The notes under the pieces are model-generated. The model was not told where the DNA came from and made no database searches. It was given only the letters and a program-made list of their open reading frames with translations. This document shows positions 1 to 6,949 of a stretch of DNA of 26,573 nucleotides, in pieces; position 1 is the stretch's first letter; each line of letters opens with the position of its first letter. The DNA is from a virus: IMG/VR virus record IMGVR_UViG_3300037117_000244, positions 1-26,573 of that record; one strand, written 5' to 3'. The position numbers and the translations under genes are program-made.

Positions 1-826
1 ACTTATCGTGGGCCTGCTTGATCAGCTGGATCGTTCTCTCCACGTCGCCGTCGTCAACGATGAGGACGGTCAGCCACGGTTCGCCCCACTGGATTCCCTG
101 CAAGTATTGCGGCCAATTCTGCTGCGTCCAGACGACCCGCTGTTCGTACACTGATCCGTAGGCGTTGGGCCAAATCCCCGTCTCGCGATACAGTCTTTCG
201 AAGCTGCCCGAGCCGCGCCGGTAGGGATGCAGCTTCTCCTTCACGACGTGCACCACGATGCCTGCCTCCAGCCACTGGCAGGCCATCTCGTTATCGTCGG
301 CGCCCCAGCCCGGCTCACCGAATGGCCCTTCCTCGGAGAAGCGCAGGCCATCGAACGCCGCATAGCGCGCCAGGCAGTAGTGGGTTTGCGACAAGCATCG
401 GTTCCAGTAGGTATCAACGTCGAGAATCGGTTCTGCCCAGTCCGCTGAGGCTTTGGCTTCTTCAGTGACGGTGTCGGAGTGGTCCACTCCTATGACCTGG
501 GCATCCGGGCGGCGTTGCAGGTAAGCCAGCATCTGCTGTGTCCCGCCGCGTAGCGGAAGGATTCCGCCATCGAGCATCAGCACAAAGTCAAAGCGGGAGG
601 CGGCGTCGAGCCCAGTGTTCCTGCCTGCGCCGGCGCCCTGGTTCTCGCGGTGGATGACGTACAGGTCGCCATTCTCCTCTGTGCTCAGCCACTCCCCAGT
701 CCCGTCTTCGCAGCCGTTATCGACGACGATGATCTCGTCGACCAACGGATCTGCGCGCAGGATGGACAACTGCCGCTGCAGCAGCGGCAGGTTGTCGAAT
801 GTCGTGATGACCGCCTTGAGAATCAT
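1..826 (-). CDS. GT-A family 2-type glycosyltransferase, cut by left edge
   Basis: Probably transfers a sugar from an activated nucleotide-sugar donor. The minus frame is open from an ATG at 826 to the window edge (275 codons), with no stop seen. The N-terminus has the GT-A Rossmann pattern (ILKAVITTFDN, then EIIVVDNGCEDGT). It continues with NQGAGAGRNTGLD, an LDGG segment in the position of the DXD metal/nucleotide site, and GWGADDNE, which resembles the acceptor/catalytic segment. The last visible residues (TVLIVDDGDVERT) look like the start of a second GT-A domain, so the full protein may be a tandem glycosyltransferase. The ATG overlaps the epimerase stop as ATGA, implying translational coupling. 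The family call is firm; substrate and acceptor are unknown. Confidence 0.85.
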   Translation of the reverse strand, partial: MILKAVITTFDNLPLLQRQLSILRADPLVDEIIVVDNGCEDGTGEWLSTEENGDLYVIHRENQGAGAGRNTGLDAASRFDFVLMLDGGILPLRGGTQQMLAYLQRRPDAQVIGVDHSDTVTEEAKASADWAEPILDVDTYWNRCLSQTHYCLARYAAFDGLRFSEEGPFGEPGWGADDNEMACQWLEAGIVVHVVKEKLHPYRRGSGSFERLYRETGIWPNAYGSVYEQRVVWTQQNWPQYLQGIQWGEPWLTVLIVDDGDVERTIQLIKQAHDK

Positions 827-1809
827 GCAGCACCTGCTGCACATGCAGCACCTGCTGCTATGGAGCCGATGATGCGGTGCAATGATGCTTCCAGGGAAAT
901 CTTGGGCGCATACCCGGTGAGCTGATGCAGCTTGGCGATAGCCGGGACGCGCCGCGCCATGTCCTCGAATCCTTCTTTGTAGGCCGCGCTGTAAGGCACG
1001 AACACGATCCGGGATTTCGAGCCCGTCATCTGCTTGATCTTCTCGGCCAGCTCCAGAATCGTAACCTCCTCGCCGCTCCCCACGTTGTACACCTCGCCGT
1101 TGCCGTCGGGGTGTGCCGCTATGCCGACCAGGGCATCGACCGCATCGCTCACATCGGTGAAGCAGCGGCTCTGCGTGCCGTCGCCGAAGACCCGGATGTC
1201 TTCGCCGGCCAGCGCCTGCGCAACAAAGGTCGGGATCACCATGCCGTAGCGGCCAGTTTGTCGCGGGCCAACCGTGTTGAACAAGCGCGCGATAACGGCG
1301 GGGACTCCGCGCTCTTTCCAGTATGCGATGGCCAGGCATTCGTCGATGGCTTTGGAGCAGGCGTAGCTCCAACGGGCCTTGCTGGTAGCTCCCAGCACCA
1401 GGTCATCGTCTTCGCAAAAGGGGACATGGTCTTGCTTCCCGTAGACCTCCGAGGTGGACGTGATCAGCACGCGCTTGCGCTTCTTCGCCGCCAGCTCCAA
1501 GACGATCTGCGTGCAACCGATATTGGTCTCGATGGTTCGCACCGGGCTGTCGAGGATCAGCCGCACGCCCACGGCCGCGGCCAGGTGATAGATGACATCC
1601 GCCAGGTCCACCAGTTCGGCCATCAGGCGTGTGTTGTTGACGCTATCGATGTAATAGGTGAACTGGAGATCGCCCTTCAAGTGCTGAATGTTGGTCATGG
1701 AGCCGGTCGAGAGGTCGTCGATGACGCACACTTCGTCGCCAAGCGCGAGGTGCCGTTCGGCAAGATGCGAGCCGATGAATCCAGCTCCGCCTGTAATTAG
1801 GACCTTCAT
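823..1809 (-). CDS. NAD-dependent sugar epimerase/dehydratase (extended SDR)
   Basis: Predicted to interconvert or modify a nucleotide sugar (UDP-glucose 4-epimerase or UDP-glucuronate decarboxylase type), probably to supply the adjacent glycosyltransferases. The 328-aa protein has the N-terminal NAD motif TGGAGFIGSH, TSTSEVYG with the catalytic Ser/Thr, YACSK giving the catalytic YxxxK pair, RLFNTVGPRQ, and the C-terminal FGDGTQSRCFTDVSD pattern typical of extended SDRs. I chose the ATG at 1809 (MKVLITGG) rather than an upstream in-frame start because it overlaps the preceding stop as ATGA. The C-terminus is a low-complexity Ala/Gly tail coded by an 18-bp tandem repeat. The exact substrate cannot be read from the sequence. 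Confidence 0.92.
   Translation of the reverse strand: MKVLITGGAGFIGSHLAERHLALGDEVCVIDDLSTGSMTNIQHLKGDLQFTYYIDSVNNTRLMAELVDLADVIYHLAAAVGVRLILDSPVRTIETNIGCTQIVLELAAKKRKRVLITSTSEVYGKQDHVPFCEDDDLVLGATSKARWSYACSKAIDECLAIAYWKERGVPAVIARLFNTVGPRQTGRYGMVIPTFVAQALAGEDIRVFGDGTQSRCFTDVSDAVDALVGIAAHPDGNGEVYNVGSGEEVTILELAEKIKQMTGSKSRIVFVPYSAAYKEGFEDMARRVPAIAKLHQLTGYAPKISLEASLHRIIGSIAAGAACAAGAA
824..859 (-). repeat. 18-bp tandem repeat at epimerase 3' end
   Basis: Two copies of an 18-bp unit (824-841 and 842-859, differing at the last base) encode the Ala/Gly/Cys tail of the epimerase and provide the AGGTG-like ribosome-binding site of the next gene. A partial third copy (GCAGCACCTGCT on the plus strand) lies at 1811-1822, at the preceding gene junction. 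Confidence 0.8.
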
Positions 1810-2828
1810 TGCAGCACCTGCTTCCATCCTGCCCAGCACTTCTCGGGATTGATGAGCTGCTCCAAATGTTTGCGGCCGTTCTCCGCTACCCGGCGATGCT
1901 CGGCCGGATCATGCGCCAGCATGCTGGCGATAAAGCTCATCTCGTCGGAGCTGGAGGCCATGTAGCCGGTCTCGCCGTGCACCACCAGTTCGGGAAACGC
2001 GAAGTCGCGCTCCACGATTGGCACCACTCCGTGGGCATAAGCCTCAAGCAAAACGCGGCTGTAACTCTCGCGCGAGCCGCCCGTCTTGTGGATCATTGTG
2101 TCGATGCCGTTGTAGAACTGGGCAGCAGGGATCGCGTTCGAGTTCCAGACCAGCAGATCAAAGCTGCCATCCACTGGGGCCTTGCCGGTCTTCACCAGCG
2201 CATTTGGTCCATAGCCCAACACATAGACCTTCTTCTTCAGTCCGGGCGGCAGCAGCACGCGATCGAAGATGCGCCACATGTCGGCCGGGTATTTGGCCTG
2301 GTCGTCACGCGAGATGCGCCCCATCCGGTACGACCCATCCCACTCGCGATAGCGCCGCTCGATGCGCTCAGCGTTGAAGTACGGCGTGCAACGAAAAGCA
2401 TTGACCGGCCGAATGGCTTCCAATTGCGGGACCAGCATCTTCTGCTGGTAGTCGCTGATGTAGCCGAACAGGTCAATCCAGCCCTTGGCGTGCGCTTCTT
2501 TCTCCGGCTCGAAGAGCCAGGTCATGCAGTTAAACCAGATGACTTTCGCCGGCCGGCCGTGTTGCATGATGAGCGGCAGCTTCTTCAGAAAAATGTCGTT
2601 GCAGAAGCTGACCACCATCTTGCCTGCGAAGATGTTGTCGCAGTATTCGTGAATCCGGCAGCCCCGAGCCAAAACGCTTTGCTCCGCCACCGGGTCGCGA
2701 TCGCCCATCGGCACCAGGTGGACGTCGACGCCGAAGCGCCGCCACAGGTCGATGTTGTGATCGAGCTCGGTGTTGGCCCCCCCGCAGTATCCGGGGAAGC
2801 CCGCCACCCATAGTTCGCGGTTTGCCAT
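1806..2828 (-). CDS. GT-B fold glycosyltransferase (GT4-like)
   Basis: Predicted retaining glycosyltransferase of 340 aa. The N-terminal domain begins with GGANTELDHNIDLWRRFGVDV, a GT-B-like nucleotide-fold opening. The C-terminal domain contains GGSRESYSRVLLEAYAHG followed by PELVVHGETGY, the spaced Glu region and donor-binding loop characteristic of GT4-type enzymes. It is the first gene of a three-gene coupled sugar module. The start at 2828 lies 18 bp downstream (in transcription order) of a small phage gene, with only a weak Shine-Dalgarno. Its place directly downstream of virion genes suggests modification of a phage product, though host surface modification is also possible. Confidence 0.82.
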   Translation of the reverse strand: MANRELWVAGFPGYCGGANTELDHNIDLWRRFGVDVHLVPMGDRDPVAEQSVLARGCRIHEYCDNIFAGKMVVSFCNDIFLKKLPLIMQHGRPAKVIWFNCMTWLFEPEKEAHAKGWIDLFGYISDYQQKMLVPQLEAIRPVNAFRCTPYFNAERIERRYREWDGSYRMGRISRDDQAKYPADMWRIFDRVLLPPGLKKKVYVLGYGPNALVKTGKAPVDGSFDLLVWNSNAIPAAQFYNGIDTMIHKTGGSRESYSRVLLEAYAHGVVPIVERDFAFPELVVHGETGYMASSSDEMSFIASMLAHDPAEHRRVAENGRKHLEQLINPEKCWAGWKQVLQ

Positions 2829-2846
2829 GGTCTTTTCGCCGGTAAA

Positions 2847-3122
2847 TTACGGGGTAATCGACAGGCTGACGTTCTGGTAAGCCCCAGCCTTCGTGGTGTA
2901 GCCCTCGGACCCCATGTGTCCACTCGCGCTCACTGAAACAGTCTTTTGTGGGTCAAACGTCCCAAGGCATTGTTCAATCGTCTCGGCAATTAGCCGAACC
3001 GTCTCGCGTTCGCCATCGTCATTCAATCCGGCAGGCTTCTCGGCCAGCGGGCCTTTGAACTGTTCACTAAGTCGCCCACGAACTTCTGCGGGGGTTCCGG
3101 ATGCGCTTACACTCCAAGACAT
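2847..3122 (-). CDS. Small phage protein of unknown function
   Basis: A 91-aa protein that I do not recognise. The N-terminus (MSWSVSASGTPAEVR) and C-terminus (VSVSASGHMGSEG) both carry a V-S-A-S-G segment, so it may be a small beta-rich protein with a central helix (ETVRLIAETIEQCL). The ATG at 3122 has an AAAGAGGAAC ribosome-binding site. It lies between the tail tube gene and the sugar module. Position suggests a tail-associated or assembly role, which is inference only. Confidence 0.7.
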   Translation of the reverse strand: MSWSVSASGTPAEVRGRLSEQFKGPLAEKPAGLNDDGERETVRLIAETIEQCLGTFDPQKTVSVSASGHMGSEGYTTKAGAYQNVSLSITP

Positions 3123-3134
3123 AGTTCCTCTTTT

Positions 3135-3165
3135 CTGGCTACTGACAACTGGCTACTGGCTACTG
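3135..3165 (+). repeat. Heptamer repeat tract 1
   Basis: Four consecutive heptamers (CTGGCTA, CTGACAA, CTGGCTA, CTGGCTA) plus a trailing CTG fill the short gap between the tail tube stop and the ribosome-binding site of the next gene. Confidence 0.9.
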
Positions 3166-3173
3166 CCCTGCCC

Positions 3174-4319
3174 TTAGTGGCTGCTGCTGCTGCTCGACGA
3201 GCTGCTCGAACTGCTGCTACTCGACGAGCTGCTTGAACTGCTCGATGAGGAGCTGCTGCTGGAGCTGCCCTCCTCGTCCACCCCGGTCAGATATGACGGC
3301 ACGGAATTCTGCACGGTCGCACTCAGCGCATCCACCGGACTGTCCCCCACAACTTTCAGGGCCGAAGTCTCGTCCACCTCGATGTCCCAGATCACCATGT
3401 TGCCGTCGACCCCGATCTTGTTGGTCTTCAGCTTGAACTTTGGGATCGAGATCCCGAGGATCGAAGGCAGCAGCCCCGAGGTGGTGGTGATGTCCATCTT
3501 GGCCATGGTGTCGTTGTTCATCAGGGTGCGAACGTCGTCGGTGTCTTTGGCGGCGATGCGCGCCTGCAACGAGAATTTGCGCAGCCCGGTGCGCATGAAG
3601 ATGCCGAACTTGCCGCCGCCGGGAGTAACGTGGCTCACCACTCCGGAGGAGATCTTCAGCGTCGCCGACATGAAGCGGCCGGTGTAGTCGGCCAGGCTTC
3701 CCGCAAAGGGAGCCAAGCGAAACACCGTGTCGGAATTGAGCAGGTAGGCGTTGGTGGGCAGCGCAGGCAGCGACGCCATGGCTTCGTCCAGCCAGCGGCC
3801 GGTGCTGATCAGCCCTACCTCGAAGCCCACTGAGCCTTTGGCCGTCCAACTGATAGTGACATCACTGACCGCGAAGTCCGGATACTTGGTCTTCACGTCG
3901 TTGGTGTCTGCCATGTAGATGTTGGTCATCTTCGCCTGCGTGGTGCTTTCGTCGAAGGCGATGGCGTGGGTGAACGGCGGGAACAGGCTGCTGGAGCTGC
4001 TGCTGCCAGCGGTGACCACCTCTTTGCCCATGACGAGGGCCAGCGCCCAGCCAGCGATAAAGTCATTCATCTCGGCCTTCAGGCTGCCCTTCAGGTCCCA
4101 GTTGGTGAGCTGGTTGTCGGTGGCGAACTCAGTGCCCTTGCCCGACATGTCCTTGTCGGTGCGGCGCGTGGCTGCCAGTTCGAAGATGGCGCCCCCATCG
4201 AAACGCTGGCGGCGGGTTAGGCTGGCGTCGGCGAAGATCTCGCCGGCAGCAATCTGGCAGTAGGGGCTGATCACCAGCTCCCGTGCCGATTTTTTCTGGG
4301 ATTCAAAAGCACCTGCCAT
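3174..4319 (-). CDS. Phage tail tube (major tail) protein with C-terminal poly-Ser tail
   Basis: Predicted to polymerise into the tail tube of the virion. The 381-aa protein opens with MAGAFESQKKSARELVISPY. Its RFDGGAIFELAATR segment and later Thr/Ser-rich beta segments (SDVTISWTAKGSVGFEVG, IPKFKLKTNKIGVDG) fit siphovirus tail tube proteins, as does its position after head-tail joining genes. The remarkable part is the C-terminus: Gly, 29 consecutive Ser (coded at 3180-3266), His, stop. The serines use AGC, TCG, AGT, TCA and TCC, so this is not a simple codon microsatellite. A second run of six Ser lies at residues 106-111 (3987-4004), probably a surface loop. Start: ATG preceded by AAGGAG. 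Tail tube is my best call; a sheath protein is less likely because no separate tube gene is seen. Confidence 0.72.
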   Translation of the reverse strand: MAGAFESQKKSARELVISPYCQIAAGEIFADASLTRRQRFDGGAIFELAATRRTDKDMSGKGTEFATDNQLTNWDLKGSLKAEMNDFIAGWALALVMGKEVVTAGSSSSSSLFPPFTHAIAFDESTTQAKMTNIYMADTNDVKTKYPDFAVSDVTISWTAKGSVGFEVGLISTGRWLDEAMASLPALPTNAYLLNSDTVFRLAPFAGSLADYTGRFMSATLKISSGVVSHVTPGGGKFGIFMRTGLRKFSLQARIAAKDTDDVRTLMNNDTMAKMDITTTSGLLPSILGISIPKFKLKTNKIGVDGNMVIWDIEVDETSALKVVGDSPVDALSATVQNSVPSYLTGVDEEGSSSSSSSSSSSSSSSSSSSSSSSSSSSSSH

Positions 4320-4320
4320 G

Positions 4321-4671
4321 TTATTTCTCCTTCACCGCCGCGATCGCGGGGTGGCGTTGCACTCCGAATTCAGGGGGAAGCCCCGGACCCATCACTGGGC
4401 CATGGGCCGGGTGAACCACAACTCGCGCCGAACTGGACGAAGACGAGGTCGCAGGCGCTGCTGCTGCCGTCAATTCAAGAATGGGCTGGCCCTGGAAGCG
4501 TTCGTTCTTGAGCAGCACGTTCCACTCGTAGGCTTTAGTCACGCGCTGCGATTGGCCAACCACAAACACGAAGCTGCCACGCCCGGCGGTAATGCGCACC
4601 TGTCCACCGGTGCCAGCCATCTTCACTCCGGCGGCGCTCAACTGAATGTGGACAAAATCCTCGCCTGCCAC
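4321..4671 (-). CDS. Tail-region protein with Ser6 run, unknown function
   Basis: A 116-aa protein with no family I recognise. It starts with GTG directly after the upstream TAA, with AAGGAG eight bases before it. The first 60 residues look like a compact beta domain (FVHIQLSAAGVKMAG, GSFVFVVGQSQRVT). Then come an Ala-rich linker, six consecutive Ser (coded at 4429-4446 by TCG, TCT, TCC and AGT) and a Pro/Gly-rich C-terminus. It sits immediately upstream of the tail tube gene, so a small tail or neck component is plausible. Confidence 0.65.
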   Translation of the reverse strand: MAGEDFVHIQLSAAGVKMAGTGGQVRITAGRGSFVFVVGQSQRVTKAYEWNVLLKNERFQGQPILELTAAAAPATSSSSSSARVVVHPAHGPVMGPGLPPEFGVQRHPAIAAVKEK

Positions 4672-5154
4672 TTACGACTCCTTCGCCCCGGGGAACTGCG
4701 CGATCCCCGGCACTACAACATGCACGATGTAAACCATCCCAAACGGGATGGCAATGAAGTCTGTCACCCGCCAGATGCGCACTGGCTCAGAGCTCGAACC
4801 ATCACTCAACGGCAGCCGCGCTCCCGCCATGCGCGCCAGCACCAGCCCGGCCAGATCAACCGAGTCCTGACGCTGCTCCGTTTTGCCGCGCAGGTTTTCG
4901 ACGTAGCACCACAGCTCGATGACGTGTTGCACATCCTGATAATTGAGCTGCTGGTTTTCGTCGCTCTTGTACACCGGGCTCCCGGCATAGCGCGTACGCA
5001 CCATCGGCTGGTCAAAGACGAGCTCGTCGTCGTCGTTGATCTCCAGCTCGCCGATCGAGCCGATGTTCAGCGGCGTACCGTCGCCCAGGGTCAAGCCTTG
5101 CAGCAGATCCTCGATCGCGGCTACCGCATCGCCGGGTAGAAATTGGGAGGCCAT
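4672..5154 (-). CDS. Putative head-tail joining / tail terminator protein
   Basis: A 160-aa protein that I cannot assign by motif. It has a helical N-terminus (AVAAIEDLLQGL), an acidic stretch (ELEINDDDELVFD) and a central segment QHVIELWCYVENLRGK. A short DGSSSEP serine run lies before a hydrophobic C-terminal strand region. Gene order (virion morphogenesis protein, small basic protein, this gene, unknown gene, tube) matches where siphophages carry tail terminators or minor joining proteins. That role is inference from position. It ends with TAA abutting the GTG of the next gene. Confidence 0.6.
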   Translation of the reverse strand: MASQFLPGDAVAAIEDLLQGLTLGDGTPLNIGSIGELEINDDDELVFDQPMVRTRYAGSPVYKSDENQQLNYQDVQHVIELWCYVENLRGKTEQRQDSVDLAGLVLARMAGARLPLSDGSSSEPVRIWRVTDFIAIPFGMVYIVHVVVPGIAQFPGAKES

Positions 5155-5259
5155 CTACTTGCGCCTCCCGCGTAGTTTCTTTTGCAGGAACTCACGCATC
5201 TGCGCCTTGTCGCTTTTGCGCGGGGGCACACAGCCCAAACTGTAAGGACAGTCGCCCAT
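5155..5259 (-). CDS. 34-aa basic phage peptide
   Basis: A short ORF starting MGDCPYSLGCVPPRK and ending in a Lys/Arg-rich tail (LQKKLRGRRK). Its ATG overlaps the upstream stop as TGATG and its TAG is followed directly by the next gene's ATG at 5154. That tight fit is the main evidence that it is translated. The two Cys residues seven apart and the basic tail could suggest metal or nucleic-acid contact. Function is unknown. Confidence 0.55.
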   Translation of the reverse strand: MGDCPYSLGCVPPRKSDKAQMREFLQKKLRGRRK

Positions 5260-5861
5260 CAGTTGGCCTCCAGTCCGGCCTGGCGCGCGCGCGCGCGGAT
5301 GAAGAGGCTGGTTTCGCTCACCATGCGCTGCGGATCCTCGGGACGAAACACCATAAACGGCCGCGGGGGAATGTTGATCTGCCGAGAGAAAGCCTTCACG
5401 CTGACGCGACCTCCCGGCCCTTCGATCTTCCGAGTGATAGTTTGCTTTCTACCCAGCTTGTTGGTAATTAACAGCCGTCCGGTCCCCATGCGGCGCGAAT
5501 AGCTGTAGGGCGCGACTTTCTGCGTTCCGCTCCACCCGAAGTTCTGGATGCGCCCGCGTTTCAGGCTGCTCACCAGGGAAACCGAATCCGCACTGGCCAC
5601 TGGGTGGATCTCGGCGCGCATCTGCCCGGTGTCTTGCAGCAGCTTGTGCCCCGCAGAATACTTTTTCCCCATCCAGCCCTTCGACGAGAAATTGAGTGGC
5701 AACCAGCCAGGGCCTTCCTCATCAAAAGTTTTGTAGATGCTGGATAGCTGCCCGGCGCCCAACACGTCCATCAGCTCGCGGCGGTCCGCGATGCCCATGC
5801 GAAATTGCGCCAGCCCGATGGTGGCTTTTGCAGCATCGACTTTGACAATGACTTCGGGCAC
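5259..5861 (-). CDS. Phage virion morphogenesis protein (Mu gpG-like)
   Basis: The 200-aa protein resembles the virion morphogenesis / tail completion family that includes Mu gpG. Supporting features are a helical N-terminus (IADRRELMDVLG), a GWLPLNFSSKGWMGKKYS segment, a mid-protein LLQDTGQMRAEI stretch (the L.dtG.l...i pattern of the family), and C-terminal IPPRPFMVF (the pPRPF motif common in this family). Start is GTG at 5861, overlapping the DUF1320 TAG by one base and preceded by AAGGGG. It acts in completing heads or tails before joining. Confidence 0.78.
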   Translation of the reverse strand: MPEVIVKVDAAKATIGLAQFRMGIADRRELMDVLGAGQLSSIYKTFDEEGPGWLPLNFSSKGWMGKKYSAGHKLLQDTGQMRAEIHPVASADSVSLVSSLKRGRIQNFGWSGTQKVAPYSYSRRMGTGRLLITNKLGRKQTITRKIEGPGGRVSVKAFSRQINIPPRPFMVFRPEDPQRMVSETSLFIRARARQAGLEAN

Positions 5862-6316
5862 TAGAAGAACCCCTTCAACTGTTCATCGCGAAAGCGCGCA
5901 TCTTTGTCTTCGGGCACGCTCCCCGTGGCGGCGACTACCGGGCCGCCCAGCGCGCTCTGCGGCACTGCGCCGCTGGGCTGGTCGAGTTGCGCCTTGCCAG
6001 TGGAGATGTCCTTCAAGAAGTTCATCGCCTCGTCGTAGCGCGTCTGCGCCGTCTCGGCCATCTTGATGTTGCGGCGCCGGCTGAACAGCAGCCAGGTGGC
6101 AATGTCGAGGCAGAGGCCCTTCACCGAATCCGATGCTTGCAGCGGAGTGGCATAGCGGTTGCGACAATAGGAATCGATCTTCCCGCTCGCCTCTTCCAGC
6201 GCCGCGGTCACTACTGCAGTGTTGGCCTTGCCACTGGCGGTGTCGTCAGTGAGCTGCACCAGTTCCTTCTGCGTGATGCGCAGCGGGACCAGGTCGGATT
6301 GGGTCGCGTAGGCCAA
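5861..6316 (-). CDS. DUF1320 head-tail protein (Mu gp36-like)
   Basis: A 151-aa protein matching the DUF1320 pattern: N-terminal MAYATQSDL, then ALEEASGKIDSYCRNRYATPL and a following helix (CLDIATWLLF). Family members are small structural proteins found between capsid and tail genes of Mu-like phages. The start is TTG immediately after the upstream TAG. The conserved M-Y-A-T N-terminus makes this start secure, with GAAGG upstream as a ribosome-binding site. This start codon lies in the loop of a perfect 10-bp hairpin (6302-6326). The C-terminus is Pro/Gly-rich and variable. Confidence 0.85.
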   Translation of the reverse strand: MAYATQSDLVPLRITQKELVQLTDDTASGKANTAVVTAALEEASGKIDSYCRNRYATPLQASDSVKGLCLDIATWLLFSRRRNIKMAETAQTRYDEAMNFLKDISTGKAQLDQPSGAVPQSALGGPVVAATGSVPEDKDARFRDEQLKGFF

Positions 6317-6326
6317 CTACGCGACC
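6302..6326 (-). promoter_or_regulatory. Perfect 10-bp hairpin enclosing a TTG start codon
   Basis: GGTCGCGTAG (6302-6311), a 5-nt loop, and CTACGCGACC (6317-6326) are exact inverted repeats. In the minus-strand message the loop reads UUGGC and holds the TTG start of the DUF1320 gene; the stop codon of the upstream gene lies in the stem. It may set coupling or limit initiation. The structure is seen directly; the regulatory role is inferred. Confidence 0.6.
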
Positions 6327-6511
6327 TTCGGGTTCGGCGCCTCGAACAGTTCCGCCTCAGCGGGGGCGACCACGATGTACCCACTCCGCAGAAAGCCAGC
6401 AGCATCTTTCTCCGGTGCCTCGAACACAGATCCCGGGTAATGGACCTGCTTACCGAAGGCGACCGTATGGACAGCCTGGTACTTCTTGACCGAGCCATCA
6501 TTCTTCGTCAT
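6317..6511 (-). CDS. Small phage structural-region protein (Mu gp35-like position)
   Basis: A 64-aa protein (KYQAVHTVAFGKQVHYPGSVFEAP) that resembles short beta-rich proteins often found just before DUF1320 genes in Mu-like phages. The ATG at 6511 has a strong AGGAGG site. Its TAG is immediately followed by the TTG start of the next gene. Specific function is unknown. Confidence 0.65.
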   Translation of the reverse strand: MTKNDGSVKKYQAVHTVAFGKQVHYPGSVFEAPEKDAAGFLRSGYIVVAPAEAELFEAPNPKVA

Positions 6512-6614
6512 TGGTTATCCTCCTAGAAATTGGGCCATCCAGCGGCTCCAGCCAGATGGCCCTCGTATCAACGTCGCTGCCCTTACGGGAGCCGGACAGT
6601 TTTCGGTTAATTCG

Positions 6615-6890
6615 TTATTCCTTGACCGTGGTCTCCTTGACCGTGGTCTCCTTGACCGCAGTGCCCGGCGCGGCGGGGTGCGCTTCCATTCCCCACCTCC
6701 GGTCCACGGCCACGTCCTGGCTGGCGGGCTTGCCGGGTTCTCCGGTCTTGCCCTGGTCTCCGGGCTTGCCCTTCTCGCCAAGCTCGCCAGCTTTTCCCTG
6801 GTCGCCGGGCTTACCCTGATCGCCGGGTTTGCCCTGATCGCCGGGCTTGCCGGGTTCGTTGTTCACTTTCACGTTGACTTCATCTGTCAT
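6615..6890 (-). CDS. Collagen-like Gly-X-Y repeat protein
   Basis: A 91-aa protein made of a short N-terminus (MTDEVNVKVNNEP), about 14 Gly-X-Y triplets dominated by GKP and GDQ, then a non-collagen tail ending in repeated KETTV units (15-bp DNA repeat near 6620-6660). Start is ATG at 6890 behind AGGAGAAACTT. Phage collagen-like domains generally form trimeric fibres or stalks. Its position directly after the major capsid gene suggests a head fibre or capsid decoration, but this is inference from placement. An in-frame upstream start was rejected because this ATG has the ribosome-binding site. Confidence 0.75.
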   Translation of the reverse strand: MTDEVNVKVNNEPGKPGDQGKPGDQGKPGDQGKAGELGEKGKPGDQGKTGEPGKPASQDVAVDRRWGMEAHPAAPGTAVKETTVKETTVKE

Positions 6891-6949
6891 AAGTTTCTCC
6901 TTTGCCGCGGCTATCGTTACGTTAAGAGGCCCAGATTGCTCCCCTGCTA

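Noticed and set aside
925-1800. Long plus-strand open frame opposite the epimerase gene
   Set aside because: Antisense shadow of a well-supported SDR gene; no family motif and no ribosome-binding site.
1809-2813. Long plus-strand open frame opposite the GT-B gene
   Set aside because: Mirrors the glycosyltransferase frame in GC-rich DNA; composition (Arg/His/Val-rich) is typical of a shadow.
3180-3266. Poly-Ser tract as a sequencing or slippage artefact
   Set aside because: Five different serine codons are used and the same ending recurs in a second gene, so simple triplet expansion does not explain it.
4318-5139. Plus-strand open frame across three tail genes
   Set aside because: Antisense to three tightly abutting genes with good starts; no recognisable features.
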